Shown piece by piece: positions 18,768-27,905 of a DNA stretch of 64,000 bases. Under the pieces are notes generated by a model that worked only from the letters and a program-made list of their open reading frames with translations, ran no database searches and was not told the origin of the DNA. The stretch spans positions 310,001 to 374,000 of the forward strand of contig NZ_JABRXF010000001.1 in assembly GCF_013266695.1 (NCBI RefSeq), in the 5' to 3' direction. The stretch's first letter is position 1. Every line of letters starts with the position of its first letter. Made by a program: the position numbers and the translations under genes. This DNA is from Hongsoonwoonella zoysiae. GTDB taxonomy: Bacteria; Pseudomonadota; Alphaproteobacteria; Rhizobiales; Stappiaceae.

Positions 18768-20055
18768 AGCCTTCCCGTGCGATTTCGATGCCTTTAAGAC
18801 GAACGAGGTCGTAGATGCGCTGATGCGGGCCGACCCGGCCCGGCAGCTTTTCGAACTCGGGCGCGTTGTTGCCGATGATGACGACGTCGCCATGCGCAAG
18901 TACGGCGTCGAAATCGTCGATCAGGAGGGAGGAGATATGCGGGATGCGGTTCAGGATATAATCGCGGTTCGCGCCGTAAAGCCGCGCGAAGTTGACGAAG
19001 CGGTCGTAGATCCGGATGTCCATGCCCTTGCCGAGCAGCTTTTCGACAAGCTCCACCTGCGGGCTTTCGCGAAGGTCGTCCGTGCCCGCCTTGAAGCTGA
19101 TGCCGAAGACGGAAATCTTCCGCTTGCCGTAGGACATGATGGTTTCGAACGCGCGGGCGATCTGCTCCTCGTTGGAGCGGATGACGCTGTTCAAAAGCGG
19201 CAGTTCGAGGTCGAGATCGCGCCCCTTGTAGGTGAGCGCGCGAACGTCCTTCGGCAGGCAGGAACCGCCGAACGCAAACCCCGGCATGAGGTAGCGCGGC
19301 GAGATGTTGAGCTTCTCGTCGCTGCAGAAGATCGACATCACCTCGTGACTGTCGACGCCGACGGCCTTGGCGATATTGCCGATCTCGTTGCCGAAGGCGA
19401 CCTTGACCGCGTGCCAGGCGTTGTCGGCGTATTTCACGAGTTCGGCGGTATCGACGGAGGTCAGGAAGGACGGCGCCTCGATGTGCCTGTAGATCTCGGC
19501 GATTTCCCGTGCGGCTTCCGGCGTTTCCGCGCCAATGACGATCTTCGGCGGATTGTCGTAGTCATGCACCGCGCTCGCCTCTCGCAGGAACTCGGGATTG
19601 TTGCCGATCCTGAGTCCTTCGACATGGCCCGCCTTCTCGCGAAGGGCGGGAATGACCACGCCGCGCATGGTGCCGGGCAGGACGGTTGAACGGATGACGA
19701 CCTTGTGCGGCGCGTTCTTTTCCGCGATCGCGGCGCCGATCTCCTCGCACACGCGAACGACCGCGTCGGTATCGAGCGATCCGTTCTTCCGGCTCGGCGT
19801 GCCGACGCAGACGAGCGACATCTCGCTCTCGCGCACGGCTTCCAGCGCATTTGTGGTGGCTTTCAGCTTTCCCGACGCGACGGCGGCGGAAATAAGCTCG
19901 CCGACATGATCCTCGACGACCGGCGTCTTGCCGTCGTTGACGATATCGACCTTGACCTGCTGATTGTCGACGCCGATGACCGTATGGCCATCGCGCGAAA
20001 GGCACGCCGCCGTGACCACGCCGACGTAACCGAGCCCGAAAACGGAAATACGCAT
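18748..20055 (-). CDS. Sugar-nucleotide 6-dehydrogenase, GDP-mannose (AlgD)-like
   Basis: 435 residues, the same size as AlgD. The NAD site is VFGLGYVGVVTAACLS, the catalytic cysteine is Cys266 in FAFGGSCLPKDVRALT, and the C-terminal SFKAGTDDLRESPQVEL and ending GVNW resemble GDP-mannose dehydrogenases more than UDP-glucose dehydrogenases. The reaction is a two-step NAD-dependent oxidation of the hexose C6 to a uronate. GDP-mannuronate is the best guess, giving an acidic polysaccharide; UDP-glucuronate is the alternative. It probably lies within one transcript after the CapK gene (95-bp gap) and overlaps the next glycosyltransferase by 20 bp. Confidence 0.88.
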   Translation of the reverse strand: MRISVFGLGYVGVVTAACLSRDGHTVIGVDNQQVKVDIVNDGKTPVVEDHVGELISAAVASGKLKATTNALEAVRESEMSLVCVGTPSRKNGSLDTDAVVRVCEEIGAAIAEKNAPHKVVIRSTVLPGTMRGVVIPALREKAGHVEGLRIGNNPEFLREASAVHDYDNPPKIVIGAETPEAAREIAEIYRHIEAPSFLTSVDTAELVKYADNAWHAVKVAFGNEIGNIAKAVGVDSHEVMSIFCSDEKLNISPRYLMPGFAFGGSCLPKDVRALTYKGRDLDLELPLLNSVIRSNEEQIARAFETIMSYGKRKISVFGISFKAGTDDLRESPQVELVEKLLGKGMDIRIYDRFVNFARLYGANRDYILNRIPHISSLLIDDFDAVLAHGDVVIIGNNAPEFEKLPGRVGPHQRIYDLVRLKGIEIAREGYEGVNW

Positions 20056-20150
20056 AACACCCCCCGTCCGGTTTAGGTCCGGATGCGGCTCTCAAGTTCC
20101 GTATCGTTATGAAGGAATTTCCTTCCCGTCCTGTTAACCGGAAGGGCGAA

Positions 20151-21503
20151 TCACCGGGAATCTGCGGAAATAGCGAGTGTTTTTGCGGCATTCTGCTCAA
20201 ATTCGCGAACGACGAACGGGAGTTTGCCGCGCGAGGTACGCGCAAGCGCCTCGCAAAATTCGACCTCGACGCGCATGGAGGCGGGCAGGCGCGACGAAAG
20301 CCGCGCCTCGATTTCGGCGCGCAAGTCTTCACCCGGAGTTCCCTGCGCAACCGCCATAACCTTCACGAAATCAGTAGTTTGCTGGCGAAGCTGCAATTGC
20401 AGAAGGCCGGGAATGGCGCGCGGAACATGGTTCATGCCGATGAGCCGGCTGCCGTCGGGCGCGATGAGATAATCGCTCTCGCGCCCCTCTATGCGCGTGA
20501 AGGAACGCACGCCCAGCGCGATTTCCTCCATCGCGCGGGGATCATCCGCATCGTCCGCCACGATCACGTCGCCGGTCTCGTAACGGATGAGCGGCTGGGC
20601 GGAATTCCTCAGGTTCGTCGCGATCTGGCTGAATCGGCATTGCCCGAGCGGCTGAAGCTCGACATGGCCGTAAGCCGGCATGAAGCGATATTCGTCTTTC
20701 TTGAGGGCATAGGCGAAGGAAACGCGCTCCGCCTGGCCGTAGTAATCGGCAACCGTGGCGCCAAACGCCTTTTCCGCGCACTCGCGCAGATCGTCGGTCA
20801 GGACTTCAGAAGACGTCAGCACGACAGGAATCGAAAGCCTCAACCCCTCCGCTTCAAGGCACGCGATGAGCATTTCCAAGGCCGAGGGATAGGCCCAGAG
20901 GATGCGCGGGGCGAAGTCTTGCAAGGCTGTGTGGAAGGCACGCGCCGTCTTCAGGTTGAGATGCGCGGCGGAAAAATTCATCACCCGTCCGCCGCTCTGC
21001 ATCCGCCAGAAGGGGGGCGAAAAATCGGATGGATCTTTCAGCCTTTCGCCACGCAGGACCGCGACGCGGTCTTTCGCGAAATCCGCCCCGGCAAGCGCGA
21101 CCACGTGATCGATCGCCGCCTGTTCGAAAACGACCGAGGCGAAGCTGCGCCGGACCGACAGGGGAACGCCGGAGGAACCGCTGGTTTCGCCCTTCGCCAC
21201 CGGCAGGGTGGACTTAGCGATATAGGATTGCGGGCGGGATTTAAGCTCTGATTTCGCAAGCGGTGGACAGTCGACAAGCGGCTTGCCCTTGAGCTTCTCA
21301 TAAGCCGGCAAACGAGTGGCAGAATCGAGCGTTTGCTCGATCAGCGCATCCTGCCGCGCTTTGCGTTCCGCAAAATCCGCCAATTCGAATTCGGCAAGCT
21401 CGCGCCGGTAGGCGGCATAAAGCGGTGGGAAGCGACGGATAAGCGTATCGCCGAGATCGGCGATCTTCAGCCCGTCGACGATCCGCTGCTTCAATCCGGC
21501 CAT
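20151..21503 (-). CDS. CapK-like adenylate-forming enzyme (phenylacetate-CoA ligase family)
   Basis: 450 residues. The adenylation P-loop TSGSSGVPL at about 108-116, the YYGQAERV motif (normally Y-G-x-T/S-E) and LIRYETGDVI place it in the CapK/PaaK branch of acyl-adenylate enzymes. In capsule loci CapK-like proteins are thought to activate acids for attachment to glycans, but few have been assayed. It starts 3 bp after the stop of the GT4 gene. Together with the ATP-grasp and aminoacyl-ligase genes it suggests that the polymer carries acyl or aminoacyl groups; that link is inference. Confidence 0.82.
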   Translation of the reverse strand: MAGLKQRIVDGLKIADLGDTLIRRFPPLYAAYRRELAEFELADFAERKARQDALIEQTLDSATRLPAYEKLKGKPLVDCPPLAKSELKSRPQSYIAKSTLPVAKGETSGSSGVPLSVRRSFASVVFEQAAIDHVVALAGADFAKDRVAVLRGERLKDPSDFSPPFWRMQSGGRVMNFSAAHLNLKTARAFHTALQDFAPRILWAYPSALEMLIACLEAEGLRLSIPVVLTSSEVLTDDLRECAEKAFGATVADYYGQAERVSFAYALKKDEYRFMPAYGHVELQPLGQCRFSQIATNLRNSAQPLIRYETGDVIVADDADDPRAMEEIALGVRSFTRIEGRESDYLIAPDGSRLIGMNHVPRAIPGLLQLQLRQQTTDFVKVMAVAQGTPGEDLRAEIEARLSSRLPASMRVEVEFCEALARTSRGKLPFVVREFEQNAAKTLAISADSR

Positions 21504-21506
21504 GCC

Positions 21507-22703
21507 TCAGCCCTTGTCGTTTCCGGAAAAAAGGCGGGTGAGAAAACCGTCATAGGCTTGCACCATATGGTCGAGCCGCAAGCTTTCGCGCGCTGCCTTC
21601 GCGCCTTCGGCAAGCCGCGACTGTTCTTCGCGAGAGGACAGGAAGCCGGCGAGACCTTCGGCAAAACCCTCCTCGCCGCCCGGGATCATCAGCCCGTTCT
21701 CACCGTTCGACAGATATTCGACCTCGGGGCTGTGAAAATCATGCTCGAGCGTGATAACGGGCCGCCCATGGGCAAAGGCATGGTTGACCGCAAGGCCGAG
21801 ATATCCCGGCACGACGACGGCGGCGGAAAGCTTCATCGCCTTGGCGATGCGGATATCGGAAGGGTCTATCGCGCCGAGGAAATGAACGTTTTCAGCGCCT
21901 TCTGCCAGAGCTTCGAGCCGGATCCGCTCCTCGCCATCACCGACGACAAGCACCTCGACCGGCTTGCCGGCGATCTCAGGGTGCGATTTCGCGAAGGAAA
22001 TCAGGAGATCGACGCGTTTGCGCGGCACCAGCCTGCCGACATAGAGCAGTACGTGGCTGTCCGGCATCAGGGCGAATTCCTCGCGCATCTCCGTATCACC
22101 GAGATTTTTCACCTGATCCGCCAGACGGATCTGCTCATCGACGTCCATCGTGTTGCGGACGACGGCGACATGCGCATCCGGCACGCCGATTTCATGCAAG
22201 TATTCCGCACCCTTCGCCGTATAGGCGAGATAGCCGCTGCCGAGCTTCGCCAGGAAATCGGCGCCCCGGCGCGCCAGCCCGTCCTTCAGCCCCGAAAGTC
22301 CCGATTTCTGCCAGGACCCATAGGCCTTGCGGTATCCAAAGCCCCACCAGACGACCTTCCGACCCATGAGCTTCGAAAGGAAAAGGATCGCGAGGCTTGA
22401 GAGGAACTTGAACTCATGACCGATGACGGCCCCGTCGAAGCCGCCGGACAGATAACGCCAGACGACCGGCTGATAGACCGCGACGGAATTTCCAAGGCGA
22501 AGCTCGCGGTTTTTCACCTCGACATTCTCGAAGGAAAACGGCGGCGAAGCCGCCTGCAGTGAGGTGTTGGACGGCGGCAGCCCATGAAAGACGACGTATT
22601 CGTTTGCCGACACTTCCGATAACCGCTCGAAGAAGCCGCGCCTGTAGACCGGCACGCAGCCTTGATGAAGCACGGCGATCCTGTAACGGGAACCGGCGCT
22701 CAT
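21507..22703 (-). CDS. Glycosyltransferase family 4
   Basis: 398 residues. The N-terminus (RIAVLHQGCVPVYRRGFFERL) and the C-terminal GT-B core (LLYVGRLVPRKRVDLLI, VLVVGDGEERIRLEALA, PGYLGLAVNHAFAHGRPVI) are those of family 4. A hydrophobic patch near residue 105 (LSSLAILFLSKLMG) may give membrane contact. It overlaps the stop of the upstream GT2 gene as ATGA and is followed closely by the CapK gene, so three genes are coupled. It likely adds a sugar to the lipid-linked repeat. Donor and acceptor are not predictable. Confidence 0.9.
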   Translation of the reverse strand: MSAGSRYRIAVLHQGCVPVYRRGFFERLSEVSANEYVVFHGLPPSNTSLQAASPPFSFENVEVKNRELRLGNSVAVYQPVVWRYLSGGFDGAVIGHEFKFLSSLAILFLSKLMGRKVVWWGFGYRKAYGSWQKSGLSGLKDGLARRGADFLAKLGSGYLAYTAKGAEYLHEIGVPDAHVAVVRNTMDVDEQIRLADQVKNLGDTEMREEFALMPDSHVLLYVGRLVPRKRVDLLISFAKSHPEIAGKPVEVLVVGDGEERIRLEALAEGAENVHFLGAIDPSDIRIAKAMKLSAAVVVPGYLGLAVNHAFAHGRPVITLEHDFHSPEVEYLSNGENGLMIPGGEEGFAEGLAGFLSSREEQSRLAEGAKAARESLRLDHMVQAYDGFLTRLFSGNDKG

Positions 22704-23638
22704 TCCGCCGCCTCCGGTTCGGCAGCCTCTGGCGCATCGCCGTAGTAGCGCGCGCGCATCCAGAAGGTGAGCTTGCCGATGGCCGACATCACATGCAGGC
22801 CGGCGGCGGCGAAACGCTGTCGGCTTATGGGATAAAGAACGAGCGAGAGCGGCAGGAAGATCGCCAGCTGAAGAAGCGCCTTGGCGACCGTGCGAAGCGC
22901 TGCCCTTGCCGGGCTTGCCGCGTGGCTGACCCTAACGAACGTCGTATTTCTGGCCGTAATCCGCTTGCGGCGCAGGAAGGCGGGCAGGCTCGCCTTCTCC
23001 CGCGGCCAGTATTCGTGAACGACCGCATCCGCGACCCAGATGATCTTCCGGCCCTTGAGATGAAGCCGGTAGGTGAGGTCCGTATCCTCACCGCCGGAGC
23101 GGCCTAGCTTCGGGTCGAACGGCTCCGGCTCCCACAGACAACTGGCCACCCGAAAAAGAACGTTGCCGGTGCGTGCCGCCTCAAGTGTTGCGCCGGTTTC
23201 CATCGCCTCGCGCTCCCCGTAAAAGAAGGGCGTTGGATCGAAGCCGAGCCGATCCATTCCTTCGAATATCGGCACGACGGGCCCGGTCGCGATGTCGGCG
23301 GAATGGGTTTCAAGCGCACGATGGAGGTTTTGCAGCCAATCGGGCTCGGCGACCTCGTCATCATCGATGAAGGCGAGGAATTCGCCCTTCGCGGCTGCGA
23401 CACCGGCGTTACGAGCGTGGGAAATGCCGGGGCGCGGCTCGTGAACGTAACGGACGGGATCGCCCGCAGCAGCCGCCGCCTCCACCCATTGCCGCGCAAC
23501 GCCGGAAACCGAGTTGTCGACGATGACGATTTCAAGCGTCATGCCGTGCCTGAGCTTCTGGGCAAGCACGCTGGCCACGCAGTCGGCAGCGCTTCGGGCC
23601 TTTCCGACCGTGCACATCACCACCGAAATACCGGCCAA
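22700..23638 (-). CDS. Glycosyltransferase family 2
   Basis: 312 residues if translation starts at the TTG at 23638, which has a strong GGGAGGGAG about 8 bp upstream; a GTG at 23683 would add 15 residues but would place that site inside the gene. The GT-A core shows ISVVMCTVGKARSAADCV, EIVIVDNS, HARNAGVAAAKGEFLAFIDDDE with the D-x-D-type metal motif, and GGEDTDLTYRLHLKG. One or two hydrophobic segments near the C-terminus (ALLQLAIFLPLSLVLYPIS) may anchor it in the membrane. It is the first gene of the 13-kb minus-strand polysaccharide run and sits 15-20 bases from a promoter gap shared with the cobK end. Confidence 0.88.
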   Translation of the reverse strand: MAGISVVMCTVGKARSAADCVASVLAQKLRHGMTLEIVIVDNSVSGVARQWVEAAAAAGDPVRYVHEPRPGISHARNAGVAAAKGEFLAFIDDDEVAEPDWLQNLHRALETHSADIATGPVVPIFEGMDRLGFDPTPFFYGEREAMETGATLEAARTGNVLFRVASCLWEPEPFDPKLGRSGGEDTDLTYRLHLKGRKIIWVADAVVHEYWPREKASLPAFLRRKRITARNTTFVRVSHAASPARAALRTVAKALLQLAIFLPLSLVLYPISRQRFAAAGLHVMSAIGKLTFWMRARYYGDAPEAAEPEAAE

Positions 23639-23731
23639 GACGAACTCTCCCTCCCGAAACCCGCGTGACCTTAAAAGAGGCACGCAAGGCCCGTCATACA
23701 GGAGAGGGGTAAATTATCTGCGACCGCTGCG

Positions 23732-24493
23732 TCAGCCGGTTTCAGGAACGGTAAAGATATCGTCAAGCCAGGCCAGTACTCCGTCCACGCTCTCCACTTC
23801 CGCAATTGCGGGAAGCGACGGACGGCGGATCATGACGACCGGAAGATGAAGCACGCAGGCGGCCTGTATCTTGGCGTATCCGGCGGGGCCGCCGCTGTTC
23901 TTGGCAACGAGATGCGTAATGCGGTGACGCTCCATCAGTGCCTTTTCGTCATCGACAAAGTGCGAAGGGCGGGCGAGCAGGAGTTCGCCGGGCGGAAGGC
24001 GTGTCTGTTCGTCCGGCGCCTCGATCATCCGCATCAGGCACCAGATGCGATGGCGGTTTGCAAAGCGCGAGACTTCCTTGCGGCCTATCGCCAGGAACAC
24101 GCGCGCGCCATCGGGCACGAGTTCCACCGCATGCTCGACGTCGCGCGCGGGCGTCCAGTTATCGCCCGGTTCCGGTTGCCAGGCGGGCCGGACAAGGCGG
24201 ACGATCGGAATTTTCCTCTCGCCCGCCGCTGCGACCGCGTTCGTGCTGATTGACCGCGCGAAGGGGTGCGTGGCGTCGATAACCGCCGAAATGCGGTGTT
24301 TCTTCAGATAATCCGCAAGTCCATCCGCCCCGCCGAAACCGCCGATGCGCGTCTCCACCGGATAGGTTTCGGGATTTGAAGTGACACCGGCAAGCGAGAC
24401 GATGACGTGCAAACGGGCATCACCCGCAAGCCGCGCGGCGAGTTCGCGCGCTTCGCCCGTGCCGCCGAGAAGGAGTATCCTGAACTCAGGCAT
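23732..24493 (-). CDS. cobK: Precorrin-6A reductase CobK/CbiJ
   Basis: 253 residues from the ATG at 24493, overlapping the end of cbiD by 8 bp. The start MPEFRILLLGGTGEARELAARL carries the NADPH-binding GGTGEA motif. VIDATHPFARSISTNA and HLVAKNSGGPAGYAKI are further CobK/CbiJ signatures. The enzyme reduces the corrin precursor at the 6A stage to the 6B (dihydro) form with NADPH. It is coupled to cbiD, which makes the methylated intermediate one step earlier. Because cbiD is the partner, the natural substrate may be the cobalt form. Confidence 0.93.
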   Translation of the reverse strand: MPEFRILLLGGTGEARELAARLAGDARLHVIVSLAGVTSNPETYPVETRIGGFGGADGLADYLKKHRISAVIDATHPFARSISTNAVAAAGERKIPIVRLVRPAWQPEPGDNWTPARDVEHAVELVPDGARVFLAIGRKEVSRFANRHRIWCLMRMIEAPDEQTRLPPGELLLARPSHFVDDEKALMERHRITHLVAKNSGGPAGYAKIQAACVLHLPVVMIRRPSLPAIAEVESVDGVLAWLDDIFTVPETG

Positions 24494-25586
24494 TCGCGTC
24501 GAAACCAGCCTTGCCAATCATGACGCCCTGACGATCGACGATCAAAACTTCGCAATCAACCGGGCTGCCGCGCAAAATCGTCTTCGCCGCCTGCTTGGCT
24601 TCGGCAGCCACGATATCCGCAACCTCTATGCCTTCGGCGCGGGCGAGATCGAGCACCTCCTTCGCCGTATTCGCATGACGCGCCTTTTCCGCGAGGTCTT
24701 GGGGGGCTCCCGCCTTGAGAAGCACCTGCGAGAGTGCTGTGAAATCCACCCGGCTGCGGGCGGAATGAAGGTCGAGCGCGCCTTGCGCAAGCTTCACGAA
24801 TTTCGCGAAACCGCCGGCGAGCGTAAGCCTTTCCACCGGATGCTGGCGCAGGTATTTCAAAAGCCCGCCCGCGAAATCGCCCATGTCGAGAAAGGCGTAG
24901 TCCGGCAGGTCGTAAAGGCGCCTGACGGCATCTTCCGACGTCGAGCCCGTCGCCCCCACCACATGCTTTTGCCCTGCCGCATTGGCGACATCGATACCGC
25001 GATGGATCGACGCGATCCAGGACGCGCAGGAGAAGGGGCGCACGATGCCCGTCGTGCCGAGCACCGACAGACCGCCGATAATGCCAAGACGCGGGTTCAT
25101 GGTCTTCTGCGCCAAAGCCTCGCCGCCCGGAATGGAAATCTCCACCTCCACCTCGCCATCGCCGCCGTGATCTCTGGCAACTTCCGCCACCGCCTGCTCG
25201 ATCATGCGGCGCGGGACCGGGTTGATCGCCGGTTCGCCCGGCGGAACGGGAAGGCCTGCGCGCGTCACCGTGCCGACACCTCGACCTGCGCGGAACGTGA
25301 CGCCATTGCCGGCGGTCCTCAGCCTGACGGTCGAAATCACCGTTGCGCCATGGGTGACGTCCGGGTCGTCGCCCGCGTCCTTGACAATCCCTGCGCGGGC
25401 GAAGCCCTCTCCCCTCTCCTCAAGGGCAAGCGCGAAGGAAGGCGTCTCCCCCTTCGGCAGGGTTATTTCGACAGGGTCCGGGAACTCGCCCGTCAAAAGC
25501 GCCGTATAGGCCGCTTTGGTGGCGGCCGTGGCGCAGGCGCCCGTGGTCCAGCCACGGCGAAGTTTTGAGGGATCGTGTTCGCTCAT
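24486..25586 (-). CDS. cbiD: Cobalt-precorrin-5B C1-methyltransferase CbiD
   Basis: 366 residues. The N-terminus LRRGWTTGACATAATKAAY and the middle VTFRAGRGVGTVTRAGLPVPPGEPAINPVPR are diagnostic of CbiD. GGFAKFVKLAQGALDLHSARS lies near residue 270. CbiD methylates C1 in the early-cobalt (anaerobic-type) pathway, the step done by CobF in the classic aerobic pathway. No cobF is seen in the window. The gene faces cobA divergently across 120 bp, which should contain both promoters. Confidence 0.94.
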   Translation of the reverse strand: MSEHDPSKLRRGWTTGACATAATKAAYTALLTGEFPDPVEITLPKGETPSFALALEERGEGFARAGIVKDAGDDPDVTHGATVISTVRLRTAGNGVTFRAGRGVGTVTRAGLPVPPGEPAINPVPRRMIEQAVAEVARDHGGDGEVEVEISIPGGEALAQKTMNPRLGIIGGLSVLGTTGIVRPFSCASWIASIHRGIDVANAAGQKHVVGATGSTSEDAVRRLYDLPDYAFLDMGDFAGGLLKYLRQHPVERLTLAGGFAKFVKLAQGALDLHSARSRVDFTALSQVLLKAGAPQDLAEKARHANTAKEVLDLARAEGIEVADIVAAEAKQAAKTILRGSPVDCEVLIVDRQGVMIGKAGFDANA

Positions 25587-25706
25587 TGCGTGCGAATATA
25601 GAAGGGCTTTCAGGAACTGGCGAGGGGCTCATGCGTCGTATTCGCGCTTGATTTCCGCCGCTTCGAGACTTGGCGCGAGCCGGGCGAGCGTCTACAAGTC
25701 GAAACC

Positions 25707-26564
25707 ATGACACACGCATCCGACGAAGCCCTGAAAGCGCTGAACCTGCCGGTATTCGAGCCGGGCTGGGTGTGGCTTGCAGGTGCGGGCCCCGGCGACG
25801 CGGGGCTCTTGACGCTGCACGCGCTGAACGGACTGCGCCAGGCGGATGTGATCGTCTACGACGCGCTGGTCGACACCTCCATCCTCGCCTTCGCCAAGGA
25901 AGGCGCGACGGTGGATTACGCCGGGAAACGCGGCGGCAAACCAAGCCCTAAGCAGCGCGACATCTCGCTGAAGCTGATCGACTACGCGAGGGCGGGCAAG
26001 CGCGTGCTGCGGCTGAAAGGCGGCGACCCCTTCGTCTTCGGGCGCGGCGGCGAGGAAGCGCTGACGCTGGCGGGCGCGCATGTGCCCTTCCGCATCATTC
26101 CGGGCATTACCGCCGGCATCGGCGGGCTGGCCTACGCCGGCATTCCCGCGACCCACCGCGACACCAACCAGACGGTGACGTTTCTGACCGGCCACGACCA
26201 GACGGGGCTCACCCCCTCGGCCGTTAACTGGGACGCGGTCGCCAAAGGCTCTCCCGTGATCGTCATGTATATGGCGATGAAGCATCTGGAGACGATCGCG
26301 GCCAAGTTGACAAGCGGTGGACGGTCTGTGGACGAACCTGTGGGTATCGTGTGCAATGCCTCGCTTGAAAACCAGGCCGTGCTTGAAACAACGCTCGGCC
26401 GTGCGGCGGAAGACGCGAAAGCCGCCGGGCTGGAGCCGCCGGCGGTCGTGTGCGTCGGCGACGTGGTGCGCCTTCGCGCCGGACTGGACTGGCTGGGTGC
26501 GCTGTCGGGCAAGGTTCTCGACCCCGATCCGCTGAAACTCGGCAAGAGCTCCGAGACGGGATGA
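25707..26564 (+). CDS. cobA: Uroporphyrinogen-III C-methyltransferase CobA
   Basis: 285 residues. It has the SUMT signatures VWLAGAGPGDAGLLTL, DVIVYDALV, VLRLKGGDPFVFGRGGEEA and IPGITAGIGGLAYAGIPATHRD. It transfers two methyl groups from S-adenosylmethionine to uroporphyrinogen III, giving precorrin-2, the entry point to cobalamin and siroheme. There is no CysG-type N-terminal dehydrogenase/ferrochelatase part, so it is the cobalamin-type single-function enzyme. The start overlaps with cobB downstream by 4 bp (ATGA). Confidence 0.95.
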   Translation: MTHASDEALKALNLPVFEPGWVWLAGAGPGDAGLLTLHALNGLRQADVIVYDALVDTSILAFAKEGATVDYAGKRGGKPSPKQRDISLKLIDYARAGKRVLRLKGGDPFVFGRGGEEALTLAGAHVPFRIIPGITAGIGGLAYAGIPATHRDTNQTVTFLTGHDQTGLTPSAVNWDAVAKGSPVIVMYMAMKHLETIAAKLTSGGRSVDEPVGIVCNASLENQAVLETTLGRAAEDAKAAGLEPPAVVCVGDVVRLRAGLDWLGALSGKVLDPDPLKLGKSSETG

Positions 26565-27853
26565 GCGCGAAGGGGCTCATCCTTGCCGCCCCAACCTCGG
26601 GCGCGGGCAAGACAACGCTGACGCTTGCGCTGCTTAACGCCATGAAATCTTGCGGCATCGGCGTTTCCTCGGCGAAGGTCGGGCCGGACTATATCGACCC
26701 CGCCTTTCATGCGGCGGCGAGCGGACGCGTTTGCGTCAATCTCGACGGTTTCGCCATGCGCCCCGACCTATTGCGCGAGCTTGCCGCAAGACAGGCCGAT
26801 CGGGCGGAACTTCTCGTCATAGAAGGCGTGATGGGCCTCTTCGACGGGGCTGCGGACGGCACCGGCTCCACCGCCGATCTTGCCGCCCTCTTGAAGCTGC
26901 CCGTGGTGCTCGCCGTCGATGCGGCGAAACAATCGCAATCGGTGGCAGCACTTGTGCGCGGTTTTCGCGATCACCGCAGCGACGTGACGGTCGCTGGCGT
27001 CATCCTCAATCGCATCGGCAGCCCCCGGCACCGCGAAATGATCGAGCGCGCGCTTGGCGATATCGGCATGCCGGTTCTGGGCGCCGTGCCGCGATCCGAC
27101 GCCTTGACCCTGCCCGAGCGCCATCTGGGCCTTGTCCAGGCAGGCGAACATGGCGACCTGGCTGCGTTTCTGGACGGCGCGGCAGAACATGTCGCAGGCC
27201 ATGTCGATCTGGATGCGCTGACGAAAATCGCAAGGCCTGTCGTGCACGCCGATGCGGCAAGCAAGCTGCCGCCGCTCGGACAACGCATCGCCATTGCCCG
27301 CGATACCGCCTTCGCCTTTTCCTATCCGCATATGCTGGACGGCTGGCGCGAGCAAGGGGCCGAATTTTCCTTCTTCTCCCCGCTAAGCGACGAGGCGCCG
27401 GACGGAACCGCCGATGCCATCTTCCTGCCCGGCGGCTACCCGGAACTTCACGCCGGGAAGCTTGCGGCCGTATCGAACTTCAAGGCCGGCATGAAGCTGG
27501 CTGCGGAACGCGGCGCGCTGATCTACGGCGAATGCGGCGGGTATATGACACTCGGGCAAACGCTGATCGACGCGGAAGGTATAGCCCACGAGATGCTGGA
27601 TTTATTGCCGCTTGTGACCAGTTTTCGGAAACGAAAGCTGCACCTCGGCTACCGCAAGCTGACACCTTTTGCGGATCTGCCATTCGGCATGGAACTGACG
27701 GCGCATGAATTCCACTACGCCAGCATCGTGAGCGAAGGCGGGGCCGAACGGCTGTTTTCGGCCCGCGATGCGCTGGGTGAGGACCTGCCCGCCATGGGGC
27801 TGCGCGAGGACCGTGTCATGGGCTCCTTCGCCCATGTGATCGACAGGGTTTGA
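26561..27853 (+). CDS. cobB: Cobyrinate a,c-diamide synthase CobB/CbiA
   Basis: 430 residues from the ATG at 26561. The N-terminal half has the P-loop APTSGAGKTTLTLALLNAM and AKVGPDYIDPAFH; the C-terminal glutaminase half shows FLPGGYPELHAGKL and the catalytic cysteine in LIYGECGGYMTLG. The enzyme amidates the a and c side chains of (hydrogeno)cobyrinate with glutamine and ATP. Length and motifs are full. It ends 52 bp from the convergent cobM gene. Confidence 0.95.
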   Translation: MSAKGLILAAPTSGAGKTTLTLALLNAMKSCGIGVSSAKVGPDYIDPAFHAAASGRVCVNLDGFAMRPDLLRELAARQADRAELLVIEGVMGLFDGAADGTGSTADLAALLKLPVVLAVDAAKQSQSVAALVRGFRDHRSDVTVAGVILNRIGSPRHREMIERALGDIGMPVLGAVPRSDALTLPERHLGLVQAGEHGDLAAFLDGAAEHVAGHVDLDALTKIARPVVHADAASKLPPLGQRIAIARDTAFAFSYPHMLDGWREQGAEFSFFSPLSDEAPDGTADAIFLPGGYPELHAGKLAAVSNFKAGMKLAAERGALIYGECGGYMTLGQTLIDAEGIAHEMLDLLPLVTSFRKRKLHLGYRKLTPFADLPFGMELTAHEFHYASIVSEGGAERLFSARDALGEDLPAMGLREDRVMGSFAHVIDRV

Positions 27854-27905
27854 GCGGTTTTTTTACCTTCCGCCACCCTCACCCCGGCCCTCTTCCCCCA
27901 ACAAA

